Assembly (NCBI GenBank): GCA_023231475.1
Contig: JALJEE010002181.1
Coordinates: 1-64,000, forward strand
Direction of reading: 5' to 3'
DNA length: 64,000 nt
Source: Seison nebaliae
Taxonomy: Eukaryota; Rotifera; Pararotatoria; Seisonacea; Seisonidae
The position numbers and the translations under genes are program-made. The notes beneath the pieces were generated by a model. It saw nothing but the letters and a program-made list of their open reading frames with translations, had not been told where the DNA came from and searched no databases. This document shows, in pieces, positions 9,923 through 24,660 of this stretch. Positions within the stretch are counted from its first letter, which is position 1. Each line of letters begins with the position of its first letter.

Positions 9923-12900
9923 GACAACCACACTTCAATAGTCCTCTTCAAGCTTATATCTTCAACACCCACAATTGGAGTGCCACTGTAATTTCTTTCA
10001 ATTTAACATGTCCTTCCCCCCCTACAACACCACTCACCTATCATTCCAACTAATCTAATTATGACTACTACTATGAATGGATGTACTTATCAACCGAAAT
10101 TCATTTTTACCTCCCTCTTGTTTCCATGGAGGATAGATAACGAAACATTTATTGGATTCATTTCTCTTCAACTAATAAATTCCCTTCTATTACTAGAACT
10201 AATAAAGGATTATTTATTAGCAATTTATCCGAACACAATTTCATCTTAAACTCAATTTATCGAAGAAATTCCTTAAAGTAAATAAGGACATCATCATGAA
10301 GATGATTAGTTGAATAATCATGTATTATGCATATTCCAACGCACACACATCTCTAATATTTGTTTTCGTTTTAACTTCAATCTCCAATTTTCCTTCTCCC
10401 AATTCATTGTTGAATTAGTGAAATGAGAAATAGTTGAGGTAGTTATCTCATTCATGTTCCCAATTTTTTTATAGTTAGTTGACGAATGTGTCAAATTAAG
10501 AAGATTCATGATATTTCATTGAAATGAATAAATTTCGAATAAATTAAAATTTCATAAATCCATCTTCGCTCCTCCAATTTCAGTTGTACGATAATTATCT
10601 TTAAAACAAACGGATAACTGATGCAAATTAAATCAGTTTTTTATCTTTCAAATTAATCGAAAATTTATTGAGTCTCAACTATCCTCCGATAGTCAATAAA
10701 CGAGTGAATGATATACTAATTTGATTTTAATTCGCCTATAAATTATTTTCTACATTCAGACTTTCTCCTTTATAATTTCCTTCAATTCACACTAGTAAGA
10801 TGATTAATTTTTTCTCGTTCAATCTTCGTCCAACACTCCATTCGATGTTGGTGTTGTTGTTCGCAAAACATTTTTCTTTCCAATGGGAAATGTATTTCAT
10901 GTCAAATGATAATCGTTTCCAATAAAACTCTCCTCTAATAAAAATAATGAGAAATAATACAATTATACATATATGGTAATTGTATGACATAATCGTAATT
11001 TGTTTTATAAAAAATTTTCGATTCGATAGAACGAAAATTAATTCTAACAATTTTGTAGGTGAAAAAAAAGAAACTTTTCAAAAAAAAATAATTTCTTCTT
11101 CTTTTCCAATTACGATATTCTTTTCACTCCATCAACCATTAATTTGTCAAACCAAAACTATCTTCAACAATCTCTCCGAGTCTGTAACACTCATCAATTC
11201 TTCCTCTTCTTCTTTTCTCACAGACTTCAAACAATCGAATTCGATGAATAGAATCGAATGAAATTCTATCGAACCGAAATTGGAGAAAGCAGAAATTACT
11301 GATACAAATTTGAAGAATGGTGAAGGGAAGTTGAATAATGAGGAGAAGTGTAATGATTTGGGATTATGTAAAGTTATCTTCGATTATTGACAGTTAATAT
11401 AATTTTATGTAATTGTTAATTATGCCCATCAAGTGCATAATGAGAGTGATGAGTGAGATGATTATATTTGTTATTGCTTTGTCATTTATGAGTTGTGTTA
11501 ATATTTTAATTGGGAAATGTCATGATCATCACATTCTATGTCAATTCCGTCCATCTCAACTTCTCCTTCTTTCTTTCTACTTTCATTCTCCGTCGTCATT
11601 CAAAAACGATTCATCCGATATTTCCACATCGATCGACGTGTTTATTGAAGAATAGTTAAAGGTTTTGTTGAAATGGAACATATCAAATTTCTAAATGAAT
11701 TATTCTCAAAACTTCCTTCCAACCATCTACACTTCGGCTTTAGTCAAATCAAATATTTTCCTTTTTCGTCCGTAGCAACCGACATTTCACCATTTCTCCT
11801 TCGCACAGAATCTTAAAAGAAGTTCGTTTCGTAGAGAGTGGGGTCCGTTCTTGTTATTGTTACTGAATCGGCGATTCACATAAGGTAACATAGAATGGTG
11901 ATAAAAGGAATGTGCTTACACTTCCTGTGCAATGTAAATGTTTCCAGTAAACTCCAACTGGTTAAATGGAGAATTAATTGGTTTTCTTCTTCATTTTCTA
12001 GGAGGAGAACATATTCTACATAGCCATATTCATTCCAATAATATTTTCTTTTCTTTTAACATTTCTATTTAATCTAATAACATTATCGATAAGAAATGGT
12101 AGAGACATGGAGAAATGTGCAACTCTCCAACTGGTGTGGCTCTTATTTTTAGCAGATTGTCGACTATTCAGAATATCAAACGGTAGAATGATTACTTGAT
12201 TAAGTGAAACTAGTAGAAGAAGAATTCTTATTTATTCACCAAAATCGATTTATTCAAGGGAAAAATCGTTTTTACCAAACACATCAATCTTTTCATTCAG
12301 ACGTTTTCCACTTGAATAACTTCTCTTTCTCCTCTCCCCACCATCGAGAAGGTCATCCATAATTAAACTCAATTCAAACGTATCGGACAATGGAATTGTT
12401 GCAAATTGAATTTTAATTATCTTATCGTCCAGCACGTCATCCAATCTTGTGTCGTAATGGTCGTGAATAATCATTTTCAATAAGTTTCATTTTCAATAAT
12501 TCGTTTCGTTTATTGACCATATTGGGAAAAACATATTTGTTCACTGAATACCAATTTGCTATTAACCAAATCAAACATTCTGTCTTCGAATTCGTATTCT
12601 ATTCTTTCTTTCTTTCTTTCCCGTCGATTAATTTACAATTTCTTCATTTTTGGATTTTGGATAACTATTTCAATAATTTTTTTTCCTTTCATGATCTTCT
12701 TTCCCTTCAACTTCTTCCCCCTCAACTAACTTCTTCATCAAAAATTCGAACGATTTTTTTCCTTCGTGTTTTCTGAATGAAAATTTGATTGATGATGAAA
12801 GCGTTCAACGAATATGGTTTTTTTTTTTGAATATAATATCCTAATAATCGAGAACATATTAAGCGAACGATATGTTTGAATGGAAATCTTTTTTTTCATT

Positions 12901-15900
12901 GTTCCTCTCATTATGGGAAAAAAAGAAAGGAAAATCGAGTGCACCACATAAATGAGAAGACCAAAGAAATTACTTAGCATTTGCCTTCAAGTCAAATTTT
13001 TCCGTTCTATATTCCCAATTTCAATAATGTCGATTATGTCGATTATTGTCTTTGATAATTGTAATAGAAGTTACTATTAGTAACTTTATGTTATCCGCAT
13101 TACCATGAAATGTATTTAAACGAAATTACTTAAAAGATTTTTCGATGAAACATGAAAACTTTTTATATTTTTAAAAATTAATAATTACAGGTCTGCAAAT
13201 CTCAAAGAAAATCGTCCTTGCACCATTTGGAAAGTTAATCAGTTTTGTGCGAAAAAATCATCCTAACTTAAGATGATCAGTATTAGATCATCTAATTTAG
13301 ATGGAGTTATTTTGAAGCGTTACCGTTTATTAATCGATAAATTATCCAAACAGAATTTTGTTTTAACTTTTGTACGGTGAAAAAAAAAATATTAAAAATG
13401 CACCTTCTGTTTAGGTCGAGTCTGTTTAAATCGTTCCGCAATTCACCATTTTATCCTTTTCATTTGGTCATCCAAAATGCCAAATAATTTATTAGCTCAC
13501 TTCCTTTAGGTTTTCTTGATATATTAATGATATTCAAATTCTTACCAAATTCATTCAAAATTTTATCAAACTCCATTTGATTGAATATGTAAACTATTTT
13601 CATTAAACAGTCTATTAATGGTATTATTTTATATGTCGATAAAAATAAATGTAGTATATTTTAAGAAAGAGGTAACATATGGTAACATTAAGGGAAAAAG
13701 TTATTGAAATTAAGTTTTAAACTAATCATATTAAAATTCTCCATGATTGGATATGATCCAGAATTTTTTAAGCCATACTTCAAAAAGAAGAAAGGATTAA
13801 TATATAGAATAAAATATAAAATGAAGCTATGAAAAAAGAAAATTACAATTTTATTTCGTAAATATTTTATTGAACTCCATAATGACTCATTAGAGTTGAT
13901 ATAAAAATCTTCAACGAATTTCAATTTACCATTAAGGATAACAATGAAGGTTATTGAGAATAACTTTATCTATGCACCTTCTTCAACAATTGCAGAGACG
14001 TGTGTGTGGATATGCACATGCAATTAAATCTAATTGCATATTTAATATTCTAGTTATCGTTAATTTTCCATTTAGTTCCCATTCTTCTTTTTTAGATTTT
14101 CCCTAAACAAACAACATTTTTTCACATTACCTCATTTTTTTCATCCACTTTATTATTAAAAATCGAAATTTATTCACTTGATAATCTCAGCTAATGGATA
14201 ATCAATGACGGTTGATGTGAATGAACGAAAGAATTGTGTAATAACAACTTTAATTGAATAACTTTTACAATGAAGAATTTCATCTTTTTACGATTTGAAA
14301 CTTCTCCTAATTATTATAGTCTTATTATTCTTATTAGTAGAGAAAGAGTTATATATGTCGTAATACAACTAAAAAAGTTGTACGTTCGAATTGTATGGAA
14401 GATCGAAGAATGCCAAGTTGCATTGCCAACCCTTTTAACTGCCCCTTATGAATAAAGTAACTTTTGTATAACATTTGTTAAAAATAATGTTTTGGACTAA
14501 TGTTCAATTGAATGTTATTAAAAATATTTTCCACAATTTTTATGTGAAAATTGTTCTTGGTGAAGAATTCATGGGCTGTTTTTGGATGAATATGTTGAAT
14601 TGAAGAATGTGCTGTTGTACTTTACAAAAATTACAAACAATAACTAGCATCTAGAATTTAAGTGTTTTCATTTCGATAAGAATAACAGTTTCAAGTTTCG
14701 ATATCGTATCCGTCAATTATGACTAACTAGAGTAATCTCAAAAGAAAATATGTTTCTTCTCCAATTCTTTTATGGAACTGTTCGAGTTTCTTTAGTTGAT
14801 ATTTGGCACAATTATTCCCAATCTAGAACAACTTCCGGACATCCGACATTTTTGTAGTTAATGAATAATCATTGGATTAATATTTCAGGACAAAATTTAA
14901 TCGTTCAAATAATTTCAATAAGAATTATAAATAGTTTTGGAGAATTGACATAATGAGGAAAAGTCCACAATGAAAAATGGGAAACTCTCTTCATCAAACA
15001 TTCTTTGCACCAACTTTCTCTTTTGTTTATACGAGGTAGAAAAAAGAGTCTTTTCCAAAGACGAACTATTATTTCCCAATGATACTCGATCTTGTCATTT
15101 TCTTTTTTATTTCCTTCAAATATTGTCAGAAGAAATTTTAGGAAAAAGGTACAGCATAATAAAAACTAGTGAATAACGAAGAATTGTCATAATAAAGAAA
15201 GTTACATTTCTTCTCCACGTTCGGTTATTTAATGAAATTTTCTTCCAAGCGAAATTATTATATCATAAAATATTATCTTACATCATATAACTTCTTTTGG
15301 TATTTTGATTCATTTCAATATCATTTACTACGACTATTTCATGGAGATCGATGCCTTTATCATTAAAAATCTCCGAATTGTGATTAGGAGAATATGTTTC
15401 TTCCTAGATTCTAGAAGAATATACCTAATAATATGTAAATATAATCTTCGAGAACAATTATTTTTAAGGATGAAGGAAGTATATTAATAAGGATCATGTG
15501 TCGCTATCGAAAAAGAAGTTAAGTGGATTATAAAGGATAATCAGTATTTATTTATACAGAAACAATCTACGAACTTTTTTAAAATTTGTTCCAGACTTTA
15601 TTTAATTAATGTATCAGTGAAACAATTCTGAAATGTTGATAACAGTCTTTTAATAATTCCATTAAAGAAAAGTTGAAGTTAGAACTGGTCCTTGAAGAAC
15701 GGAAAAATGGTCTGTAATTTTCATTCAAATTTTCTCCTTTTACAATAGATGATTTTAAAAGTTTCATAGAAAAAGAAAGATATATGCGTATTTGTTGCAT
15801 TTGCAAAAGGGAATTTCCCGTGAATTTTCAGTCTTTGAATGAATCATCCAATTTCCGTTTGGAATAGTCGAAAGTTTTCCGGAATATGCTATGAACACTT

Positions 15901-16998
15901 TTAATAATGATTTTTAATGAAAATAAGCTGTAACGAAAACAATTCACCAGGTACTATTTATGGAAGGAGTTTGTTTGATGAGAACCATTTTCTCCTGTTT
16001 CTGTGAAAAAAATTAGGGAATTGAATAATTTATTTTGAGTTCATCGAAATTAATTTCACATATATGAGTCAGAAAAACGAAGGAGCTTTCTACCTTTTCG
16101 TGTTAAGTGTAATAATGTGATAAGTATTTTGTTAGTTGAAAGAAAGAAAACTTTCGTTCGAATTATTCTCAAATTTCTTACAATTTTCATTATTTATATT
16201 AAATAAAGATTCCATTACTTTTCATTAAAAGAATCAAAAAAAAACATTTTTCTTTTTTTTCTCATATTTTCCCATTAACGAAGAACGAATGAACTATCGC
16301 TCAAAATTGGAAACATACGACAAAATTTTGGAAGCCAACAGAAGTATTAAGTGTATTCAATTTCCTGGTGAACTATAATGAAAATTTAATTTTTTCTTCT
16401 TTTAAGACTACCTTCCTCCTTTGTTCTTGTTTTCATTCTGATTTGTGAAACTTTTATATTTCTATCCAAAATCTCCACACATTCTCCCCCCAACCAAAAA
16501 TAACATCCAAACTTACATAATATGCAGAATTGCATCTTATTTGAATGTATGAACAACTACAATTTATTAATTTTTTCTACTTCGCAACATATGCGAATGG
16601 ACGAGGTTAAATGAAACAGTTGTTAATGTTTGTCTTTAACATGTTCACATATATTTATTTACCTTTACTATTATGTTAATCGAAAATTGGAAAGTTTCTT
16701 TTTCATTTTGAAATTTTCCTTCGCCATAAATTTCAAATAGAAAATGAAATCGATGATGCCATAACCGATATCATTAACCTGATATCTTAATGTCAGACTG
16801 AATGGAGATTATTCGAATGATTTACTTATTCCTTCATAGCGTTATATTGATGACGTTATTAGATGTACGACATATTCGTGTCTAATCATCTTTTCTTCTT
16901 CATTCCATCACTTGATTCATTTTCTTTCTTTTTTTGGCAGTGTCGACTCAATTGTGTTCCATTATTTTCATTTATTCACATTCGCTTTATATTTTCTC

Positions 16999-17022
16999 GG
17001 TCGGTCGGTTGGTCGATCGCTT
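16999..17022. repeat. Short degenerate (TCGG)n tract
   Basis: TCGGTCGGTCGG followed by TTGG and TCGA variants. It is a CpG-bearing tetranucleotide repeat in otherwise AT-rich DNA; similar tracts lie at 61924-61946 and, as a related GTCC/GTTT form, at 26670-26709. Confidence 0.6.
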
Positions 17023-17757
17023 TTTTTACATTCTCTCCATCCTGTAATCATTCCTCAATTCTCGTTTGCATACGATATGCGCATGACGGAATAACGGAAA
17101 TTGATGCATAATTCGTATGTTAATCGATAACATGAGAATGCGAATTGGTGCAAGTGGAACATGATCTCGAATGTAACATGATGAAACGAATAAGGAATTT
17201 TTAATATTGAAAAAAATTTTATTATTATGATTATGATGATGGTTTTGATGTCGACTAGCTAAGCCAACTACATCGACGCTTATCTTTATCATCGTCAATT
17301 AATTTTTTATGCATTTTCTCAAACCTTCTACATTCGATATGTTGGGATGAGAAATTTAACACATTACACACATTCTCCCCCCGACATTTTTTTTTCTGTA
17401 AGAGAATTCTATGTGCAAAGGTCTCTGTTTTTGGTGCTCAGACGACTGTTCATGATTTGGGGGAAAATGAATGAATGAGAAAGAAAACAATGAATGAATA
17501 TCTCGAATATGTAAATTGGTAGGGAGAAAGGCAGAAGAAATCCAACAGCGCAAGATTGTAAATGAGTAGGATTGTGCATAATTCTCCATATACACGTAAA
17601 GTAGCAACATAACATCAATCAAAAACAGTAAATAATTATGGCAGAAACATCATCGGACTTATCATGAGTTTAAGCAGAAGGAATTAATGCCGGTATGATT
17701 AGATATACTAGTCGAACGGAAAGTAAAATTGAACCTTATTCTTTTTATTAGTTTCTT

Positions 17758-17784
17758 ATTATTCATTCATTCATTCATTCATTG
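17758..17784. repeat. (ATTC)n microsatellite
   Basis: About six perfect copies of ATTC/CATT. Confidence 0.85.
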
Positions 17785-18735
17785 AGTCACACATTCTGAT
17801 TCTTTTTCATTCCATCATTTCCGATGTTCACTTATTAATAATATCTTTCTTTCCTTTCTTTTTTCAAAAAGAAATCTAGTTTCCAGTCAAAAATTATAAT
17901 TTTCTAAATCATAAAAAATATAATTTATTAGTGCACTTATCACAACGAGCTTTCTGATTCTTCCACTCCCTCCTCCACTCCATGAAATATTCCTCATAAA
18001 ATTTTTAATAATCTTAAAATTCCTTTATCTTTTCTTTATCATATTTCATGGTGCAAATGATTCTCCATTCAATTATAACTCATTTCAATTTTCTGCGCAT
18101 AATTCTTTAAGTCTGACGACTGACGATGAAATTCATCGATCCGGATAACTTATCACGACCATTCAACCATTCGACTAGAAATGATCATGTTTCCATTATC
18201 GTTCAGATTCTCCTAAATGTTTTTTCCAATATCTGTCACTCGGAAAATTAATGTGGATGATAAGCCTGATAAAATTCCTTTAGAGAACGTGGCTGATAGG
18301 AATGATATCTTATGAAAAGAAAATTGTTTTAACTCGAATTCATTTCTCTAGTTCAATTTCTCTCCTTTTATTCTCAATTAATCATTTCTCCTTTTTCACT
18401 CAATTCATTCTCATTCATTCCTTCCAATTTTGGAATCATTGTTCCTTCTGCTATTTCCTTCATCAACATATCAATGAAATTTCAAAGAGAATCAATAAGA
18501 AGAAGTTTTGGTGGAAGAGAATTTTTTAATTCAGTATGTGAACGTATGATTAAAAGAATTGCAAGATTAGAACTTGTAAATATTTACTTGTCCCAGAATA
18601 CATTTCATCGAATGACGATCGAGCCACAACTTGATAAAAAAAATTGAAAAGGAAATATGCGATGAAGATTCTTTCTAATAATTTTCTATACAACAATTTC
18701 CACTTCACCCCACATAGATGAGTGTGTATGTGCGA

Positions 18736-18757
18736 GTGTGTGTGTGTGTGTGTGTGT
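18736..18757. repeat. (GT)11 microsatellite
   Basis: Perfect GT run within a G/T-rich patch. Confidence 0.9.
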
Positions 18758-19601
18758 CGTTGGAGTTGATGAGCCGACTATGTGTATGGGCGTCCGGAGA
18801 GTTGAGGGGGACATGTATAATTTAGTTAGATGTTGATTGTATGTATGTCAATGTAGGTATATTTGGGGGTATAAAAGAAAGAATAGACGGACATGACTAT
18901 TTAGAAATTTCAGTCTATTTATTTTGACCAATGAATTCTATTAATATATTTTATTTCTCAATTGATATCATTCAACAATTTCTCTCACTCAAAATTTATA
19001 GCTCATTTCTCTTGTATCTTCTTTCTCATCTTTTATTCTTTCGATTTCTTTAGATTCCTATTCTCCATCTACCATTCCCTTCATCTTCATCCCAATTCCA
19101 CCACAGTTAGTCTTATCTCAACTCTCTCAAAACATATGAATATCAGAGAAATAAAATTTCAATTTCTAATTCAAATTTAAAAGTTTGGAAGAATTTCATT
19201 TGAAAATGCCAGTTTGAACACCAGAACATTATTCATTTTGTATACTACCACCTCATTCTATACTACAATTAATTGGAGGAGAATAGAAGTAACACATCAG
19301 GTTACATGTGTATGTGTTTCTATCAATCTACCATGACATACCTCTCTTCACATACTTCCACTACGCATACTCCACTCTCCCCCTCCTCTACGTGTCCCAA
19401 CGACTTATGTGTATATCATCCAACTTTTCCCCTAAGTTTCGTGTATGTTTATGGGACGATGAACCATTGAAGGAAAGAGGGAAAGAGAATTAGACAAGTG
19501 AAACACTCTTCGTCTGTTCTTCATTTCGTTGAAAGCGCTTCATTACTTGAGTAAATCCAAACATATTATTTTCATTCAGCCACTAAATGATAGTAAGCGA
19601 A

Positions 19602-19637
19602 CTAAAGATAATAATAGTAATAATAATAATAATAATA
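19602..19637. repeat. (ATA)n microsatellite
   Basis: Interrupted ATA/TAA trinucleotide run. Confidence 0.8.
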
Positions 19638-20335
19638 GGCTCTCTTTTTCATCATTTCTTGTTCATTGAGACGATTAAGGCTTTCCTTATTCTTCGTCTC
19701 AACCTAAATCACCAAATCCAAGTGTTTTCATTACTCATACACGGACATATCATTCAACCATCATACACATACAAATAATAATGATAATAATAAGTTTACA
19801 TCTCTCTCTTTCTCTCTCTCTCCAATTCGAATTTCTCCGAACTCTTTCTGTCTCTGCGAACGAAAGAAAAGACAAACAATTTTCTTATAGACTATTCATG
19901 TTCTGACTTTTTAGAAAAATTCTCATACCTGATTATCATGATTCCAAACATCTTTCTTTCCTACAAATCATTCCAGTAGAGAAATCACAACCTTTTTCAA
20001 TTATCCTTTATAATATAAACTTTATATTATTAATATTCATTATCTCATATCTTCTTTCTTAAACGGAAAAAAAAAATCATTTTATTTTTCCTTTCCCAAG
20101 GAAATTCTCAGAAAATAATTTCGAAAGTATTCTATAGACAAGAATATTAAGATTATCCAAATCATTTCAAATGTTCTTTTCAATTTAAATTTGATTAGAA
20201 TTTAAAAAATAATTTTTTATAAATTTTATTTTCCTTTAGAGATTAGATTTTATTTATTAGAGTTGGGAATTAGTTTGTTATTTAGTTATGATGAATGATT
20301 CAGAAAATTATTTTCGAAACATTTTAATAATTCCT

Positions 20336-20700
20336 TTAGCCGACAAGACGCCTGTGTACTAGAAACACACATACGTATAACATATACACTTGTACTTGTC
20401 GATTGACATGTGTATCGATACACATATACTCGAAATTGTAAGTGATAACATTGGTCAGCCAAACACGAATCGAGATGACTGAACGGACGTAGATCGTGCG
20501 CGATTACAACAGTGAATAATAATAATAATTGAATGATTGTACATTCATTAGAGCGACCAAATCATTCATCCAACCAACTAACAAACTAACAACTATTCTT
20601 TCTTTTTTTTCTTCCTTCCAACCATTCTCCGAAGAGGAGGGAAGTTCTCTCTCTTTCTCCCGTCGAAAGAGAAGGCAGATCGAAGATCTTTTCTAATTAG
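20336..20700. promoter_or_regulatory. Promoter-like island in the gene-poor region
   Basis: This patch is richer in G+C and CpG than the kilobases around it. It contains an 18-bp perfect palindrome (20408-20425) whose centre is TATCGATA, identical to the insect DRE core-promoter element bound by DREF. A CpG-rich run around 20460-20510 and a CT-rich, GAGA-type stretch (20645-20690) follow. It could be a distant promoter, for example for a long first intron leading to capicua, or an enhancer. No transcript start is proved. Confidence 0.25.
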
Positions 20701-21029
20701 TGCGATACACATAATCCAGCTACTAATTTGCTCATCATCATCATCATCATAATCATCATAATCATCCTAACATTATCGCCAACTTATTTCTTTCGTCTGT
20801 TCCTCTTCTCATGTTCGTCCACATCGACTGAACTTCATCTAAATATAGAACATTATTGGATTGATGAAATAAATGTGATAATTGTTGAAACATCAAGAGA
20901 ATTGCCATGAGAATGAATGTCCTTTAAAATTAAATCTCTTCACATCAATATCTTCATATTATTTTTTCTCCTGTTCTCAATGTGCATATATGTGTGTTTT
21001 TGTGAGGGTGTATGTGTGTTAATATGAGA

Positions 21030-21053
21030 GAGCGCGTGTGTGTGTGTGTGTGT
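21030..21053. repeat. (GT)n microsatellite
   Basis: GCGCGTGTGTG followed by a GT run; the flanks also hold GTGTGT pieces. Confidence 0.8.
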
Positions 21054-23874
21054 AAGAGGATGGACATTTCTTTTGAAATATGATTGAACTTTATTTTCTT
21101 GATAAGTGAGTGACACACTCACATTATTATGTCCAATAGTCCCAACGATGTAATTGTATATGTCAATTTTTCATTTTTTTTATATTTTTATCACATAAAA
21201 ATTAGTTTTCTTCTAATAATTCTTGTGAAGAAGAAATAGTTCTTTTATTTGGTCTGATCGAAAGATGTAGAAGGAACGAAACATATTTTAATTTAAGATA
21301 AGCAAAAATCTAACATTAATAAAGTTAGTTCCTATTCCATTACTCAGCGACATATGACATTCGTTTGATGTAAATCATTCAAATTTTATCGAATACTTTA
21401 TTGTCGTTGAATTCTTTTTCATACAAATCTAGTAGGACATGGGAGACATATTTCTCTTTCGTCATTCATTTCCTTCATTCACTTTACGTATTTCATTTCG
21501 CTTCTGAAGCGAAAAAATCTCAATTTTCGCCTTCCCATTTCTTTTTCGTGCAAGTTTTTATTATTCGAAAATAATTAATTAAATCGTTCCTTTTATCGAA
21601 CAATTCTCTTCAACATCTTTACAATAGATCAGATCGTGACCGTTTTCTTCTCATTATTATTCAATTATTCATTTATTCATGACAATTCAACGAAATTGAA
21701 TATTTATTATTCGACTTATTTTCTTGTTCTTCTTCTACACATTTCTTTTTATTTTTTCTAATTCTCTTATCTTCTGCTACTTACCTCTAATTTATTCAAG
21801 AATCAACTCCTATTTATTCTAAATAATAGAAAAATTTACTTTCTTCAATTGAGACGAGTGTTTATTCAATTGAACTTTTCTTCCAAGTAATTAAGCTTAA
21901 ATTTTGAATTCCCGCCAAAATTTATTTTTTCTTTCTACTCATTTTGGTGAAGAATATTAATTCTCAATTATAATTTTTAAGCTTTACTTAATCGTCAGAA
22001 CAAATTATTCCTATATTTTTTTAAATTTTTCATTCAAAAAAAATAACTCAAGAAGAAAAAAATCAAAATGAAATTGTTATTGGAGAAAGGAATTATACAA
22101 GTCTCTTCTCATCATCTATCACATCATTTTGTTTTCTGAACATCTGTGAACCTTAGCATACGCAATTGTTGGACAAATTCACAAGAAAGTTTTTTTTATT
22201 GTACATTGTACCAATCATTGTACCATTTAATTTCAGGAACTTGATAATTTAATGTTGTCACATTTCCTTTAATTTCACCTATATAAATCTATACCGTTAC
22301 CTGTGTCAGAAAATTATCTGTTTATAGAGTTCGAATAACTTCATATCAATGAAACACCCAATACCTCGAGGTGGTCAACTAAAACTTTCTTTCTTTCGTT
22401 TTCTTCTGTTTCTTTTTCAGCTTTCTTTCTCGTCATGTTAACTGAATATTTCTTGTTATTCTTATTCTGTGTATATGAAGTCGGAGAGAAGCTCTTATAG
22501 TCGTTGACCATAATGTTTTTAAAATAAATTCAACTACATTTCTTTCGTCCTTTTCGAAAATAATAATGACTAAAAGTTTTCTGAGTGAAATTTGTTTTTC
22601 TTTTTTGTCCGATCGTTAATTTGAGTTGATTTTCATTAAATGGATAATCTTAAATTAAATTTTTAATTTTTGTTATTTCAGAGTTGATTAAGAAATAACA
22701 AACAACAATTCTTTAAGGGGAAAAACTAGAACAAAAGCAAACTGCTCTAATACGAAGTCGAAATGTAAGATTGCAGAGAAAAAAGAACGGAAGTTTATTA
22801 TTTTCAAAGTTTATTTTATTAATTCTATGTAATTATTATTGTTTTTGCAGTTAAATACATTTTCTTATGTTTGTACCATAAGAGATTCCTTCCATAATTT
22901 TTACCATTCAATTTTCGACTCTACTGAAAATTCTTTCTATTTATTCACTTACAATAATCATCTCCTTTCTTCTACTTTTTCCTTTTTGTATGAAAAATTT
23001 TCTTGATAATGTATTACGTTATGTACTGAAATGACCTATCCATTTACGATGATTTCGATGTTTTCAATTTATCTTCATCGATTATTCCTGTCTGATGAAC
23101 TTCTGGGGTTTATCGTATTTTCCACGTCCAATATTTTTATATATACATCACGTCTTTAAACAACCTTCCTTATCGACTTACACGAGAAATGCAGTTTGCT
23201 GAGAGATTTTAAGAATTTTTTTTCAAAACGGACATTTCATCCATGGAATTTCGGACATTTCGGACTTAGGTTGGCTTCCATTGACAGACGAAGAAGAATT
23301 GTTGTATACTAAATAGGAAAGCACTCAATCATGATTTTAAGTGTAGTCATTTCACCTCACAGAAACATTTTAAAGGATTTAATCGATATCAAGTGAGATC
23401 AATCAAATATCGATATGAAATCAAACGAATTCCCCGAATGAAACGGAAACTTATACAGATACATACACATACAAATTGACATATGTTGTGAGAATATATG
23501 AGACGTTTCAATTCTATGTGTTCATACCGTACTTAATTATTTATCTTCTATGTACATAGGACACGAACGATTACTTTATTTATTCTTAAACAGATTGACA
23601 GACACTTATTCTCATACTTCACATTTGGTCGCGTTGTCGAATATTTCTTGTAAACTCTTCAAGATTCCCAATAATAATAAGAGAAGTATTGAGTAGAAGT
23701 CATTTATTTTGTGGGGAGAAAATGCCGATTTCTCTCCATTCTTTTACGTCGAAGCGAATTCGATAGATGGCTAATAAACTTAATTATTAAAATTAATATT
23801 ATTCCCTTATACCTTTTCGTCAATTGGGAATTCGTCAATTCGGTTAAAAGGCGGAGAATTCTTTCGTTTCTTCA

Positions 23875-23926
23875 TTCATTCACTCAGTCAGTCACTCAGT
23901 CGTTCATTCGTTCATTCATTTATTCT
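23875..23926. repeat. Degenerate TCAN tetranucleotide array
   Basis: Alternating TCAT, TCAC, TCAG and TCGT units over about 50 bp, an ageing tetranucleotide repeat. Confidence 0.65.
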
Positions 23927-24634
23927 ATCTTACGAATTGTAGCGATAAAATATTTATATCAAAGTTAAACACTTTCGAAATTCCATTTAGAACTTTTCTT
24001 CTTGAACCAGTTTCCGATACGCATTCTGATATAGGTCTTTACTCTACAATAAGTTCAAAGATAAAATTCTTCACAATTTTACGATTCAATTAATAAGATA
24101 ATTATAAAACGATTAAATTCCTCCGTATGTCTCTCCTTCCAACTCCTCGAATAATTCAATTACAACTTTTATCATTTGTTTTTATTATCATATTGATAAA
24201 TGATTGGTGATAAATGATGATGATGGTGATCGTCGAATTTACTTATGATTATCTCAAATTTTTTTTGAGATTTATTTTCGAAGTAATAATTGTCTAATAA
24301 AATTGGTAGAATTTCATTGTACGTATATATTGAATTAGTTAAAAGCATATAACTTTATCGATATTATCCTATACATATCTCAATCATATCTCTTACCATC
24401 TCCTCCCCTCTTCTCCTCCTCAATGGCGGGCCGTCGTCATTTTGGATAAATGTAAGAAATTTATTTATTTTTAATTCTCCGTTTCATGACGTAATATTTT
24501 ATTACATTATATTATCTAATGTTGTTGCGTATTCGAAAATTTCATTCGCGATAACATATCTACTAATTTTCTCTTCATACTTTTAACCATTTCACCATTA
24601 CCCTAAACCTAGCTACTACCGAAGAAAATTTCAC

Positions 24635-24660
24635 ATATATATATATATATATATATATAT
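24635..24660. repeat. (AT)13 microsatellite
   Basis: Perfect AT run. Confidence 0.9.

Larger units (their letters stand above)
9923..20335. other. Gene-poor region, left part
   Basis: More than 10 kb of AT-rich sequence without a gene model I can support. Open frames of 60-90 codons are all low-complexity (Ser/Phe/Leu/Ile from T-rich DNA) and lack family motifs or neighbouring splice pairs. The plus strand is mostly pyrimidine-rich, as are the introns of plus-strand genes here. Microsatellites are listed separately. Candidate enhancers cannot be recognised from sequence alone. Confidence 0.5.

Noticed and set aside
13250-13320. Short stem GATGATC/GATCATC
   Set aside because: Seven pairs in AT-rich DNA is expected by chance.
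19273-19493. Two overlapping open frames in a T/C-rich patch
   Set aside because: Both frames are Thr/Ser/Pro or Tyr/Phe rich without motif or splice context; microsatellite-rich neighbourhood.
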